Origin: an uncultured Paracoccaceae bacterium
GTDB lineage: Bacteria; Pseudomonadota; Alphaproteobacteria; Rhodobacterales; Rhodobacteraceae
Length of the DNA: 64,000 nucleotides
Assembly (NCBI GenBank): GCA_913062865.1
Contig: CAJXWO010000008.1
Location: 1 to 64,000, forward strand
Direction of reading: 5' to 3'
Shown one piece after another: positions 24,622 to 32,779 of the stretch. Positions within the stretch are counted from its first letter, which is position 1. Every line of letters starts with the position of its first letter. Position numbers and translations under genes: made by a program. The notes under the pieces were generated by a model. That model was not told where the DNA came from and did no database searches. It saw only the letters and a program-made list of their open reading frames with translations.

Positions 24622-25411
24622 GGGGGGCGTGGGCCTTTCCGGGGGACGGGCCGGCGTTATCATCGGATCCGTGTGCATGGTCGTGGGAATGCCCATGCGC
24701 GTGGTCGTGATGGTGATCGTGATCGTGACGGTAAAGCGCCAGCGCACCCTGTGTGCCCGACCCGAAAAGGGCGCGGTATTCCGGGGCCGACGCGACGACC
24801 TCGGGGGCACCCTGACAGCAGACATGACCATTCAGACACACCACCCGGTCCGATGCCGCCATCACCACATGCAGTTCGTGACTGACCATAAGGACCGCGC
24901 ACCCCAACTCACGGCGGATCCGCTCGATCTGAAGGTAGAACGCCGCCGAGCCCGGCTGGTCTAGCCCCTGTGTGGCCTCGTCGAGAATGAGCAGGTTCGG
25001 CTCTTCCAGAAGGGCGCGGGCCAGTAGCACCCGCTGATGCTGGCCGCCTGACAGACCGCTCATGGGCCGATCGGCGAGGTCGGGCACACCGGCCGATTCG
25101 AGCGCCTGACGCGCCCTCGACCGGCTGACGGATCGCGGCAGGCCCAGAAACCGGCGTACGGTCAGCGGCAGGGTCGGGTCCACATGCAGTTTTTGCGGCA
25201 CGTAGCCGATCCGAAGGTCCGTCGCGCGCGTGATCCGACCCGCGTCCGGGCGTATCGCGCCGATGATGCAGCGCAAAAGCGTGGACTTGCCCGACCCGTT
25301 CGGTCCCACGATCGTGACGATCTCGCCCGGATCGATGTGAAAGCTCACATCCTCGAGCACCCGGTTCGATCCAAAGGTCACCTGCAGACCAGAGACATCG
25401 ACAAGGCTCAT
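24614..25411 (-). CDS. znuC: Zinc ABC transporter ATPase ZnuC with a His-rich tail
   Basis: A 265-residue ATPase with Walker A GPNGSGKST, signature LSGGQHQRVLLARALL and Walker B LLILDEATQGLD. The last 40 residues form a tail very rich in His and Asp (YRHDHDHHHDHAHGHSH and onward), which could buffer zinc on the cytoplasmic side. Its start overlaps the zur stop by ATGA (25408-25411), giving a zur-znuC-znuB operon. Confidence 0.94.
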   Translation of the reverse strand: MSLVDVSGLQVTFGSNRVLEDVSFHIDPGEIVTIVGPNGSGKSTLLRCIIGAIRPDAGRITRATDLRIGYVPQKLHVDPTLPLTVRRFLGLPRSVSRSRARQALESAGVPDLADRPMSGLSGGQHQRVLLARALLEEPNLLILDEATQGLDQPGSAAFYLQIERIRRELGCAVLMVSHELHVVMAASDRVVCLNGHVCCQGAPEVVASAPEYRALFGSGTQGALALYRHDHDHHHDHAHGHSHDHAHGSDDNAGPSPGKAHAPHD

Positions 25412-25887
25412 GGCGAGACGTCCTGGCAGGCCGGACATAGGCCCTCGGCCTCGATCACGGCGCGTTCGATCTGAAATCCGGCCGCTTTCGCCAGCTCGGG
25501 CAGCCCGCCCTCGGGCAGTCTGGCCTGCGCCTCTGCCACAGTCTTGCAGCCGCGGCAGATCATGAAGGCGGGCACATGGCGCAATTCGGGATGCACGCAG
25601 GCGATAAAGGCGTTCAGCCGCTCGATCTTGTGGACCAATCCGTTCGCCACGAGGAAATTGAGTGCGCGGTAGACGACAGGCGGCTGTGACCCGAGCCCCT
25701 CGCGCCGCAACACATCGAGGATCTCATAGGCCCCAAGCGCGCGGTGATCCTCGAGAAGGATTTCAAGCACGCGGCGGCGCACGGGTGTCAGTTTCAGACC
25801 TTTGGAGTCGCAATAGCGATCTGCCCCCGCGATCCCTTCACGGATGCAGTCCGTATGGTCATGCGCTTCGAACCCGATGGCTGTCAT
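25408..25887 (-). CDS. zur: Fur-family zinc regulator Zur
   Basis: A 159-residue Fur-family repressor. The winged helix is LKLTPVRRRVLEILLEDHRALGAYEILDVLRR, then QPPVVYRALNFLVANGLVHKIERLNAF. A structural zinc site is given by CRGC and C-terminal CPAC, with His/Cys residues in ACVHPELRH for the sensory site. It heads the zur-znuC-znuB operon and is divergent from znuA, with the Zur box between them. Confidence 0.94.
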   Translation of the reverse strand: MTAIGFEAHDHTDCIREGIAGADRYCDSKGLKLTPVRRRVLEILLEDHRALGAYEILDVLRREGLGSQPPVVYRALNFLVANGLVHKIERLNAFIACVHPELRHVPAFMICRGCKTVAEAQARLPEGGLPELAKAAGFQIERAVIEAEGLCPACQDVSP

Positions 25888-25920
25888 GCGCTTTACATCG
25901 CGCGCTTCGAAGGGGATTGC

Positions 25921-25940
25921 AATGTTATATTATAACAGTT
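25921..25940. promoter_or_regulatory. Zur box between zur-znuCB and znuA
   Basis: The core TGTTATATTATAACA (25923-25937) has perfect 7-bp arms around a single central base and fits the proteobacterial Zur site GAAATGTTATAnTATAACATTTC closely. It lies 39 bp before the znuA ATG and 35 bp before the zur ATG, so one dimer pair could repress both directions when zinc is sufficient. Confidence 0.88.
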
Positions 25941-25976
25941 ACTGCATCGGCAAACGCAACCGACTGGGGAAAGACG

Positions 25977-26999
25977 ATGATCAAACGTAGACTCATGGGT
26001 GCCGCCCTTGCCACGACAGCCCTTGTCGGCAGCCTCTCGGCAGAGGTGCCCAAGGTTGCCACTGATATTGCCCCGGTCCAATCGCTCGTGGCCATGGTGA
26101 TGGGCGAGCTTGGCAACCCTGACGTGGTGGTGCGCCCCGGGGCATCGCCCCACGGCTACGCGATGCGTCCGTCCGAGGCGCGCGCGCTCAACGATGCCGA
26201 TCTGGTGTTCTGGGTGGCCCATGGCCTGACCCCCTGGCTCGAAGGCCCGATCGAAACCCTTGCGGGCGATGCACATGTGATCGAGCTGGCCACTGTCGAC
26301 GGCGTGACGGTTCTGGAGAACCGGGAAACGCCGGTCTTTGCCAAGGCGGAAGATCATGACCACGACCACGAAGGCGAACACGACGATCATGCCGGACACG
26401 ACCATGGCCACGAAGAACATGTCGAGGATGCGCATGATCACGGGCACGACCATGGGCATGATCACGACCACCGCGCCTTCGATCCGCATCTCTGGCTCGA
26501 TCCGATGAACGCCACGGTCTGGCTGGGGGCCATCGCCGATGAGCTGGCCGAGCACGACCCGGACAATGCAGACACCTACCGCGCCAATGCCGAGGACGCG
26601 ACCGCGCAGATCACGGCGCTGATCGACAAGACGCAGGCCGATCTCGCCCCATACCGCGACGTGAATTTCATCGTCTACCACGACGCCTACCAGTATTTCG
26701 AAACCCGTTTTGGTCTGCGCGCAACCGGCGCCATCGCGTTCAGCGACGCCACAGACCCGGGCCCGGCACGCATTGCCGCGATCCGCGAGGCGGTTCAGGA
26801 CAACAAAGTCAGCTGCGTCTTTGCAGAACCACAGTTCCAGACCAACCGCGTGAACACGGTCTTCGAAGGCTCCGGCGCGCGGACGGCCGTGATCGACCCG
26901 CTGGCCCGCAGCCACGAACCGGGACCGACCCTCTACCTCAACCTGATCGAGGATCTGAGCCGCACCATGATCGAATGCCTGTCGGGCAGCGACGGCTGA
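25977..26999 (+). CDS. znuA: Zinc ABC transporter solute-binding protein ZnuA
   Basis: A 340-residue cluster A-I binding protein. The zinc ligands of the family are all visible: His59 in GASPHGYAMRPS, His171 in FDPHLWLDP and His235 in YHDAYQYFETRFG, plus an acidic residue near FAEPQF. Between residues 127 and 165 is a long His/Asp loop (about 15 His) typical of high-affinity ZnuA. A signal peptide occupies residues 1-22. I chose the ATG at 25977 because the longer open frame upstream crosses zur and the Zur box. Confidence 0.95.
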   Translation: MIKRRLMGAALATTALVGSLSAEVPKVATDIAPVQSLVAMVMGELGNPDVVVRPGASPHGYAMRPSEARALNDADLVFWVAHGLTPWLEGPIETLAGDAHVIELATVDGVTVLENRETPVFAKAEDHDHDHEGEHDDHAGHDHGHEEHVEDAHDHGHDHGHDHDHRAFDPHLWLDPMNATVWLGAIADELAEHDPDNADTYRANAEDATAQITALIDKTQADLAPYRDVNFIVYHDAYQYFETRFGLRATGAIAFSDATDPGPARIAAIREAVQDNKVSCVFAEPQFQTNRVNTVFEGSGARTAVIDPLARSHEPGPTLYLNLIEDLSRTMIECLSGSDG

Positions 27000-27072
27000 T
27001 CCCCGCCGATCCTGAAACGCTGTGGGCATTTTCCCTGCATCCTCCTATATCGGAGGAGACAGGGAGAGGCCC

Positions 27073-27675
27073 ATGGCACCACGCAGCACCATTGTCAGCG
27101 GACTGGCGATCCTCGCCATTGGCGCCGGTGTGGGCTTTGCCGTGTTGCGGCCCACGGAACCGGCGGCCTATGCCGCGCCCGGCTTCGAGGCGTTGACCCC
27201 GCAAGAAGCCGCGCGGGAAAGCTACCAGCTGGCCCCCGAAATGCTGCGACAGGTCTACGAGGCCTTTGCCGCAACCGACGAGGCTGCGGTTTATGACGGG
27301 CTGGCCCTGGTCGCGGGCGGGGATGCGCTCGACCAGCTCTACCTCGACCGGATGGGCGCGCTGGCCGGCGGCGGGCTGACCGAAAGCGACCAGACCATAC
27401 ACGAGATGCGCCTGATCCAGCTTGAGGCACGGCAAAAGGCCGAGACCGTCACGATGGATGCCACATGGCGTGTCATCGGCACGGTGGGCCATGCGGAACA
27501 CATGCATGTGCGCGGAAATGTCTATTCCGCCAGCCTGACGCTAGAGCCCGTCGATGGCGCCTGGCGGATCACCGGTTTTGACCTGCGCGATATCGACCGC
27601 ACCGGCGCAGGCGAGATGTTCGAAGTGCCCCCAGAGGACGTCACCCCCATGACCGAGGCCGACGCGACCCAATGA
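27073..27675 (+). CDS. Exported/anchored protein of unknown function at the head of the hybrid metal operon
   Basis: A 200-residue protein that I do not recognise by name. Residues 8-24 are a single hydrophobic segment (signal or membrane anchor), so most of the protein is periplasmic. Residues 58-190 look like one alpha+beta domain similar to NTF2/Tim44-like folds: a long helix around LAPEMLRQVYEAFAATDEAAVYDGLA, then strands ending EPVDGAWRITGFDL. The motif GHAEHMHVRGNVY holds three His and could bind a metal. A strong GGGAGAGG ribosome site precedes the ATG. It overlaps the following ATPase by 4 bp, so it is probably a periplasmic part of that ABC system. Confidence 0.72.
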   Translation: MAPRSTIVSGLAILAIGAGVGFAVLRPTEPAAYAAPGFEALTPQEAARESYQLAPEMLRQVYEAFAATDEAAVYDGLALVAGGDALDQLYLDRMGALAGGGLTESDQTIHEMRLIQLEARQKAETVTMDATWRVIGTVGHAEHMHVRGNVYSASLTLEPVDGAWRITGFDLRDIDRTGAGEMFEVPPEDVTPMTEADATQ

Positions 27676-28343
27676 TCGAGATCCGCGATCTGGACTTTGC
27701 CTATCCCGGGGGCGGCTTTCGCCTGACCGTGCCCGAGCTTGTGCTGGAAAGCGGCGAACGCACCGCCATCGTCGGGCCAAGCGGCACCGGCAAGACCACG
27801 CTTCTGAACCTGATCGCCGGGCTGGTCACGCCGGATCGGGGCACGATCCGACTGGACGGCGAAGACATCGCCGGGCTGGGCGACGGTGCCCGCCGGGCCT
27901 TTCGCGCGCGGCGCATCGGCTTTGTGTTTCAGGATTTCGCCCTGCTCGACTACCTGACGGCGCGCGACAACATCCTGTATCCCTTCCGCATCGGTGCGGG
28001 CCTGAACGTCGATGCGTCTGCCCGGGACCGCGCCGATGCGCTGGCCCGGGCCTGCGGCATCGGCGACAAGCTCGCCCGCCACCCGGCACAACTCAGCCAG
28101 GGCGAGCAACAGCGCGTGGCGCTGTGCCGGGCGCTCGTCACCGAACCGCAGCTTGTGCTGGCGGACGAGGCCACGGGCAATCTCGACCCGTCGAACAAGA
28201 CCGCGATCCTCGACCTGATGTTCGACCGCGCCGCCGATCAGGGGGCCACGCTGCTGGCAGTCACCCACGATCACGATCTTCTGCCGCGCTTCGACCGGGT
28301 GATCGACTTTGCCACCTTCCGGCAACCCGAGGGCACGGCATGA
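27672..28343 (+). CDS. LolD/MacB-type ABC ATPase
   Basis: A 223-residue ATPase with Walker A GPSGTGKTT, Q-loop FVFQDFALLDYLTARDNIL, signature LSQGEQQRVALCRAL (LSQGE in place of LSGGQ) and Walker B LVLADEATGNLD. Length and the FQDFALLDYLT segment are those of type VII (LolD/MacB/FtsE) exporters and mechanotransmission ATPases, not of metal importers. It overlaps both neighbours and pairs with the FtsX-type permease that follows. Confidence 0.88.
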   Translation: MIEIRDLDFAYPGGGFRLTVPELVLESGERTAIVGPSGTGKTTLLNLIAGLVTPDRGTIRLDGEDIAGLGDGARRAFRARRIGFVFQDFALLDYLTARDNILYPFRIGAGLNVDASARDRADALARACGIGDKLARHPAQLSQGEQQRVALCRALVTEPQLVLADEATGNLDPSNKTAILDLMFDRAADQGATLLAVTHDHDLLPRFDRVIDFATFRQPEGTA

Positions 28344-29497
28344 GCATTCTCTACCTCGCCTTCGCCTATCTGCGCTTTCACTGGATCCGCAGCCTTGTGC
28401 TGGTTCTTGTAGCAGCGCTGATCCTCGCCGTGCCCATGGTCAGCCACACGCTCTTGCGCGGCAGCCAGGAGGCGCTGACCAACCGCGCCGAGGCGACGCC
28501 GCTCCTGCTTGGCCGCCGTGGCAGCCAGATCGACATGGTGATGAACGCGCTCTACTTTGCCGATGAACGCGCCACGCCAATCACCATGGCTGCCACCGAA
28601 GAGATCTGGGACAGCGGGCTGGCGATTCCCGTGCCGCTGCATACCGCGTTCGAAACGAACGGTGCGCGCATCGTTGGCACCACGCTTGACTATTTCGACT
28701 ACCGCGCTCTCGAGGTCGCCGACGGCCGCCAGATCGCGGTCTTGGGCGAAGCGGTCCTGGGTGCCGCCGTCGCCCAGCGGCTGGGGCTTGGCCCCGGCGA
28801 CACGGTCGTGTCCGCGCCGCAGAACCTGTTCGATCTTGACGGGGTCTATCCGCTCGAACTGAAGATCACCGGCATACTGGCCCCCACCGGCACCCCCGAT
28901 GACGAGGCCGTTTTCACCGATATCAAGACCGCCTGGGTCATCGCCGGGATCGGGCATGGACATGACGATGTCGTCTCGGTCGATGCCAGTGACGAGAATG
29001 TCGCCGCTGCCGCCAGCCTCCTGCAATTCAACCGCATCACGCCCGACAATATAGACAGCTTCCATTTCCATGGCGATCCGGACGACTACCCGGTGTCGTC
29101 CATCGTGGTGTCACCCTATGATGATCGGTCTGCCACGATCCTGCGCGGCCGATACCTGGACCCCGAGAACCCGCTGCAGATGGTCGTCCCGTCAGAGGTG
29201 ATCGGCGACCTCGTGGCGCGGATCTTCCGGATCAAGACGCTGCTCGATGCCGTGACGGTGATCGTGGGCGCCGCCGCGCTGGCCGCTGTCGCGCTGGCGG
29301 TGTTCCTGTCCTACCGCCTGCGCGCGCCCGAAATGCGCACCGCCTTCAAGATCGGTGCCGGCCGCGGTACGATCCTGCGCTTGCTTGGGGCGGAAACCGC
29401 GTTGATTTTGTCCGCGTCAGCGGTGCTGGCCGCCCTATGTGTCATACTCGTGCAATCGCGCGGCGACAGGTTGGTCGCGTATCTCTTGTCCCTGTAA
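28340..29497 (+). CDS. FtsX/LolC-type ABC permease
   Basis: A 385-residue protein with an N-terminal helix (RSLVLVLVAALILAVPMVSHTLL), a large periplasmic domain of about 240 residues, and two to three helices near the C-terminus (VTVIVGAAALAAVALAVFLSY and ALILSASAVLAALCVIL). The short cytoplasmic segment RAPEMRTAFKIGAGRGTILRLLGAE is the typical FtsX/MacB coupling region. The domain order is that of FtsX/LolC permeases, slightly short because the last helix is followed by only a few residues. It is the membrane partner of the preceding ATPase. Confidence 0.85.
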   Translation: MSILYLAFAYLRFHWIRSLVLVLVAALILAVPMVSHTLLRGSQEALTNRAEATPLLLGRRGSQIDMVMNALYFADERATPITMAATEEIWDSGLAIPVPLHTAFETNGARIVGTTLDYFDYRALEVADGRQIAVLGEAVLGAAVAQRLGLGPGDTVVSAPQNLFDLDGVYPLELKITGILAPTGTPDDEAVFTDIKTAWVIAGIGHGHDDVVSVDASDENVAAAASLLQFNRITPDNIDSFHFHGDPDDYPVSSIVVSPYDDRSATILRGRYLDPENPLQMVVPSEVIGDLVARIFRIKTLLDAVTVIVGAAALAAVALAVFLSYRLRAPEMRTAFKIGAGRGTILRLLGAETALILSASAVLAALCVILVQSRGDRLVAYLLSL

Positions 29498-29516
29498 CCC
29501 GAGAACGGAGGCTTTC

Positions 29517-30284
29517 ATGCGTTCCATTACCCTTGCCACCCTCACCGCCGCCCTTCTGGGCACCGCCGCGCAGGCCCATTACGGCATGATCATCCCCAGC
29601 GATCCGATGCTCGAACAGGACGAGGGGCGCGAGATCGACCTGACCTTGTCCTTTTCCCACCCGTTCGAAGACCTTGGCATGACGCTCGATCGGCCCGTGT
29701 CCTTTGGGATGACCCATGACGGTACCCGGACCGACCTGCTGGACGCCCTGACCGAGACCGAGGTCATGGGCGAGGCGGGCTTTGGCCTGACCCAGCGCCT
29801 CGAACGTCCCGGCACCTACATCTTCACCATGGAGCCGCAGCCCTATTGGGAGCCGGCCGAGGACGCGTTCATCATCCACTACACCAAGACCTATGTCAGC
29901 GCCTACGGCGAGGACGAGGGCTGGGACAGCGAACTGGGCCTGAAGACCGAGATCGTACCGCTGTCGAAACCCTTTGGCCTGTGGTCAGGCAACGTCTTCC
30001 AGGGCATCGTGAAACTGGATGGCGAGCCGGTCCCCTACGCCGAGGTCGAGGTGGAATACTACAACGAAGACCTCAGCGCCCAGGCGCCGAGCGATCTGAT
30101 GATCACCCAGACGGTCAAGGCCGATGCCGATGGCGTCTTTACCTATGCCGCGCCGCAATCCGGCTGGTGGGGCTTTGCCGCGCTAAACACTGCTGATTAC
30201 ACCCTCCCGCAGGATGGCGAGGACAAGGCCGTGGAACTGGGCGCGGTGATCTGGGTGCATTTCGAAGAGTGGATGACCGAATGA
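29517..30284 (+). CDS. DUF4198 periplasmic protein (NikK-like)
   Basis: A 255-residue exported protein with a cleavable signal ending AAQA and a mature start HYGMIIPSDP, which places a His at or near the N-terminus. The rest is two beta-sandwich parts: FGMTHDGTRTDLLDAL, TYIFTMEPQPYWEPAEDAFIIHYTKTYV, then a transthyretin-like domain with GEPVPYAEVEVEYYN and ADGVFTYAAPQSGWWGFAA. DUF4198 proteins are known as periplasmic partners (NikK) of nickel/cobalt ECF importers; here no NikMQO genes are present. It overlaps the next gene by ATGA. A metal-delivery role is inferred. Confidence 0.83.
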   Translation: MRSITLATLTAALLGTAAQAHYGMIIPSDPMLEQDEGREIDLTLSFSHPFEDLGMTLDRPVSFGMTHDGTRTDLLDALTETEVMGEAGFGLTQRLERPGTYIFTMEPQPYWEPAEDAFIIHYTKTYVSAYGEDEGWDSELGLKTEIVPLSKPFGLWSGNVFQGIVKLDGEPVPYAEVEVEYYNEDLSAQAPSDLMITQTVKADADGVFTYAAPQSGWWGFAALNTADYTLPQDGEDKAVELGAVIWVHFEEWMTE

Positions 30285-30613
30285 GGAAACTCCTGATCGC
30301 ACTGGCGGTGGTGGCGGCCTGGCCCGCCATCGCCCATCAACTGAACGTCTTCGCGTCGGTCGACGGAACCGATGTTGTGGTCGAGGCCAAGTTCTCTTCC
30401 GGCAAGGTGCCCCAGGTGGGCGAGGTGCGCGTCTATGACGCCACCGATGCCCTGCTGGTCACGCTGCCCCTGACCGGCGAAGAAACCCTGCGCTTTCCGC
30501 TGGACCCTGTCGCCGCCCAACAGGGTCTGCGGATCGAGGTCAACACCGGTGAAGGGCACGAGGATTACTGGATCCTGACGCCCGACGACATCGCCGCGGG
30601 CCAAACCAACTGA
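30281..30613 (+). CDS. Small NikL/CbiL-like periplasmic protein
   Basis: A 110-residue exported protein: signal peptide to about residue 18 ending AIA, then HQLNVFASVDGTDVVVEAKFSSGKVPQVGEVRVYD, a pattern like the start of NikL/CbiL (AH-LNVF...FSGG). The usual C-terminal membrane helix of NikL is absent; the protein ends in ILTPDDIAAGQTN. It again exposes a His directly after the signal. It is translationally coupled to the DUF4198 gene. Confidence 0.72.
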   Translation: MRKLLIALAVVAAWPAIAHQLNVFASVDGTDVVVEAKFSSGKVPQVGEVRVYDATDALLVTLPLTGEETLRFPLDPVAAQQGLRIEVNTGEGHEDYWILTPDDIAAGQTN

Positions 30614-30624
30614 GGAGTGTGCCG

Positions 30625-31494
30625 ATGCGCTGGATTGCCCTGACGATCGCCCTTCTTACGGCAGCGCCGCTCGCCGCCCAGGACCGGACGCGGATCGTCG
30701 CCGTGAACCACCCCCTTGCCTATTTCGCCAAACGCCTTGCGGGTGACGCGGCCGAGGTGGTCTATCCGGTGCCAGAGGGGCGGGATCCGTCATTCTGGCG
30801 TCCTGGCATCGCGGATATCGCGGCGATCCAGCAGGCTGACCTGATCGTGCTGAACGGCGCCGGTTTCGCGGACTGGGTCAAGAAGGCGTCGCTGCCCCGA
30901 TCGCGCATCGTCGACACCTCGCGCGGGTTCGCGGGCGAATTCATCGCCACCGACACCGTGACCCACAGCCACGGGGCCGACGGGGCGCATTCCCATACCG
31001 GCACGGCCAGCTATACCTGGATGGATTTCAGCCTGGCCGAACGGCAGGCAGAGGCGCTGTCCATCTCGCTCAAGCGGATGCTGCCCGAGGCCGATGTCGA
31101 TCCGGTCCTCGACGCGCTGCGCAACGACCTGCAGGCGCTGCACGACCGCGCGACCGAGATCGCCGCACGTCTGGAGGGGCAGACGCTTATCGCCTCGCAT
31201 CCGCGCTACCAGTATTTCGCGCGCGCCTACGGGCTCGACATCCGTTCGGTCAGCTGGGACGCCGGCGCAGCGCCGGACCCGGCGCAGATCGACGAATTGA
31301 CCGGCTTGGTTCAGGACACCGGCGCGACCATCTTCCTGTGGGAAGCAGCACCCCCGGAAGACGCCCGCACCGCCGTAACCGAAACAGGCCTGCGCGACGT
31401 GATCTTCCCGCCCCTGGCGGTGCCCGGCCCGAGCGGGGATTTCGTCGCGGACATGAATGCGGCCTTGGATCGGCTGGCCGCGCTGTCGGGCTAA
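30625..31494 (+). CDS. Divergent ZnuA/TroA-like metal-binding protein
   Basis: A 289-residue cluster A-I-like periplasmic protein with a signal peptide (1-18). Compared with ZnuA, the first two ligand motifs are changed: PEGRDPSFWRP stands where GASPHGY is expected, and TASYTWMDF where DPHLW is expected. A His in VNHPLAYF (29), a short THSHGADGAHSH cluster (113-124), His192 in SHPRYQYFARAYG and an acidic LWEAAPPED segment remain. It probably binds a transition metal, but not in the standard ZnuA way. I chose the ATG at 30625, 8 bp after GAGGAG; a GTG at 30619 is too close to that site. There is no ABC-3 permease next to it. Confidence 0.8.
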   Translation: MRWIALTIALLTAAPLAAQDRTRIVAVNHPLAYFAKRLAGDAAEVVYPVPEGRDPSFWRPGIADIAAIQQADLIVLNGAGFADWVKKASLPRSRIVDTSRGFAGEFIATDTVTHSHGADGAHSHTGTASYTWMDFSLAERQAEALSISLKRMLPEADVDPVLDALRNDLQALHDRATEIAARLEGQTLIASHPRYQYFARAYGLDIRSVSWDAGAAPDPAQIDELTGLVQDTGATIFLWEAAPPEDARTAVTETGLRDVIFPPLAVPGPSGDFVADMNAALDRLAALSG

Positions 31495-32399
31495 CGCAGG
31501 GTGATCGTGAAGCGCCGCTGCGCCCCGGGCGGAGGTTTGGGGAACGGGGCGGCCCGACGCACCACCGCAAGCGCCTCCTGATCGAAGCGTGCCCGGCCCG
31601 AACTGCGCGCAAGCGACACCGACCCAAGGCCGCCGCCCGCGGTGACCGTGAAACTGACGACGGCGCCCTCCGGGGCCTTGGCCCGCACGCGGCCTGCGCG
31701 GGCCAGTCGCTGGTAGACTTTCCGGGGATAGGCCTTGGCCGCCGCGTCCGTTCCCATCGGCGCGGCCTGTCGGGCAGGTGCCGCCGCCGCAGCACCTGGA
31801 TCCGTGGTACCTTGACCGGTGGTTTTCGGCACAGGGGTCGGCGTTGGTTTGCGCGTTGTGGCCTGCTGCACCGCCTGCTCGGGTTGGCGCGGCGCGGTTT
31901 CGCGTTTGGGTACCACGAAGTCACGCGGGCGTGGCGCCGGTCGGCGGGAGCGATCGGGGGCCGTGGTTTCAGGCACCGCCGCCACAACGCGGTCCGCCGG
32001 TGTTGCCGCCACGACCGCCGTGCGCGGTGCCGTTTCCGCCTGCACCGCTGGGGTCGATGGCTTCAACGCGGGCACGCGTGGCGCGACGGGCCGCGGGCGC
32101 ACGGTCTCTGGCTCCGCTGCATTGGCATTCGGGCGTTCCGGTCTCAGGGGCTCGGCGGCTGAGGGCACCAAGGCACGCGCCGGACGCTCTGGCGACGTCG
32201 CTGCCGGTACCGTCTGAGGTTCGGGCGGCATCGTTCGGGTGGCAAAGCTGGCGAAGCCCGTCCCGATGCTGCCAAGCTCGACCGCGTCGGTGCCGTTCTG
32301 CGCATCCGCCGCGGGCTCTGGTATCAAGGCCCAGATCGCCCCTGCATGAACGATCACAGCGAGCGCCGCCGCCACGGCCTTTGCCGCGCCACACGTCAT
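31491..32399 (-). CDS. tonB: TonB-family energy transducer
   Basis: A 302-residue protein with one N-terminal membrane helix (AAALAVIVHAGAIWALIP), a long Pro/Ala/Arg-rich periplasmic spacer (about 55-215) and a C-terminal TonB domain with YPRKVYQRLARAGRVRAKAPEGAVVSFTVTAGGGLGSVSLARSSGRARFDQEALAVVRRAAPFPKPP. It transmits the proton-motive force to outer-membrane receptors. Its stop codon shares bases with that of the convergent ZnuA-like gene. It is the last gene of the exbB-exbD-exbD-tonB operon. Confidence 0.9.
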   Translation of the reverse strand: MTCGAAKAVAAALAVIVHAGAIWALIPEPAADAQNGTDAVELGSIGTGFASFATRTMPPEPQTVPAATSPERPARALVPSAAEPLRPERPNANAAEPETVRPRPVAPRVPALKPSTPAVQAETAPRTAVVAATPADRVVAAVPETTAPDRSRRPAPRPRDFVVPKRETAPRQPEQAVQQATTRKPTPTPVPKTTGQGTTDPGAAAAAPARQAAPMGTDAAAKAYPRKVYQRLARAGRVRAKAPEGAVVSFTVTAGGGLGSVSLARSSGRARFDQEALAVVRRAAPFPKPPPGAQRRFTITLR

Positions 32400-32779
32400 C
32401 GCAGCCCCTCTTCGGTGACGATGACAACACGCGCGGCCCCCCTTTCGGCCAGATCCCGGGCGAGGCCCACAAGGGTCGTCGCCGGCAAGGCGCGGTCCGG
32501 TACCAGGCGCACGGTATCCCGCGCCACGTCACCGCCTTGATCCAGGAAGTCGGCGACCGACGCCACCTCTGCGCCCCGGTAACTCAGACGCCCATCCGGA
32601 TGCACCACAAGCGCGTCGGGCGGCGGGGTCCGGTCGAGCTCGGCGGTACGCACGAGCCTCAGCTCCCGGTCCATGGGCGGTCCCAGCGTTCCCGCGACAA
32701 GAAAAAAGACAAGCATCAGGAACACGACATTGATCAGCGCGATCGTGGGTTCACGGCGGGTCTGGCTCACACGCCGCAT
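32396..32779 (-). CDS. Second ExbD-like subunit with Asn in place of the membrane Asp
   Basis: A 127-residue ExbD/TolR-type protein with one N-terminal helix. The membrane motif reads TIALINVVFLMLVFFLV: residue 17, where ExbD carries the proton-pathway Asp (Asp25 in E. coli), is Asn. The periplasmic part (HPDGRLSYRGAEV, VARDTVRLVPDRAL, GAARVVIVTEEG) is normal. It overlaps tonB by 4 bp and follows the first ExbD by one shared base. It probably forms a mixed dimer with the Asp-containing copy. Confidence 0.88.
   Translation of the reverse strand: MRRVSQTRREPTIALINVVFLMLVFFLVAGTLGPPMDRELRLVRTAELDRTPPPDALVVHPDGRLSYRGAEVASVADFLDQGGDVARDTVRLVPDRALPATTLVGLARDLAERGAARVVIVTEEGLR

Noticed and set aside
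26340-26475. Tandem DNA repeat or CRISPR-like array in znuA
   Set aside because: The repetitive sequence encodes the His/Asp-rich metal-binding loop of ZnuA and has no unique spacers.
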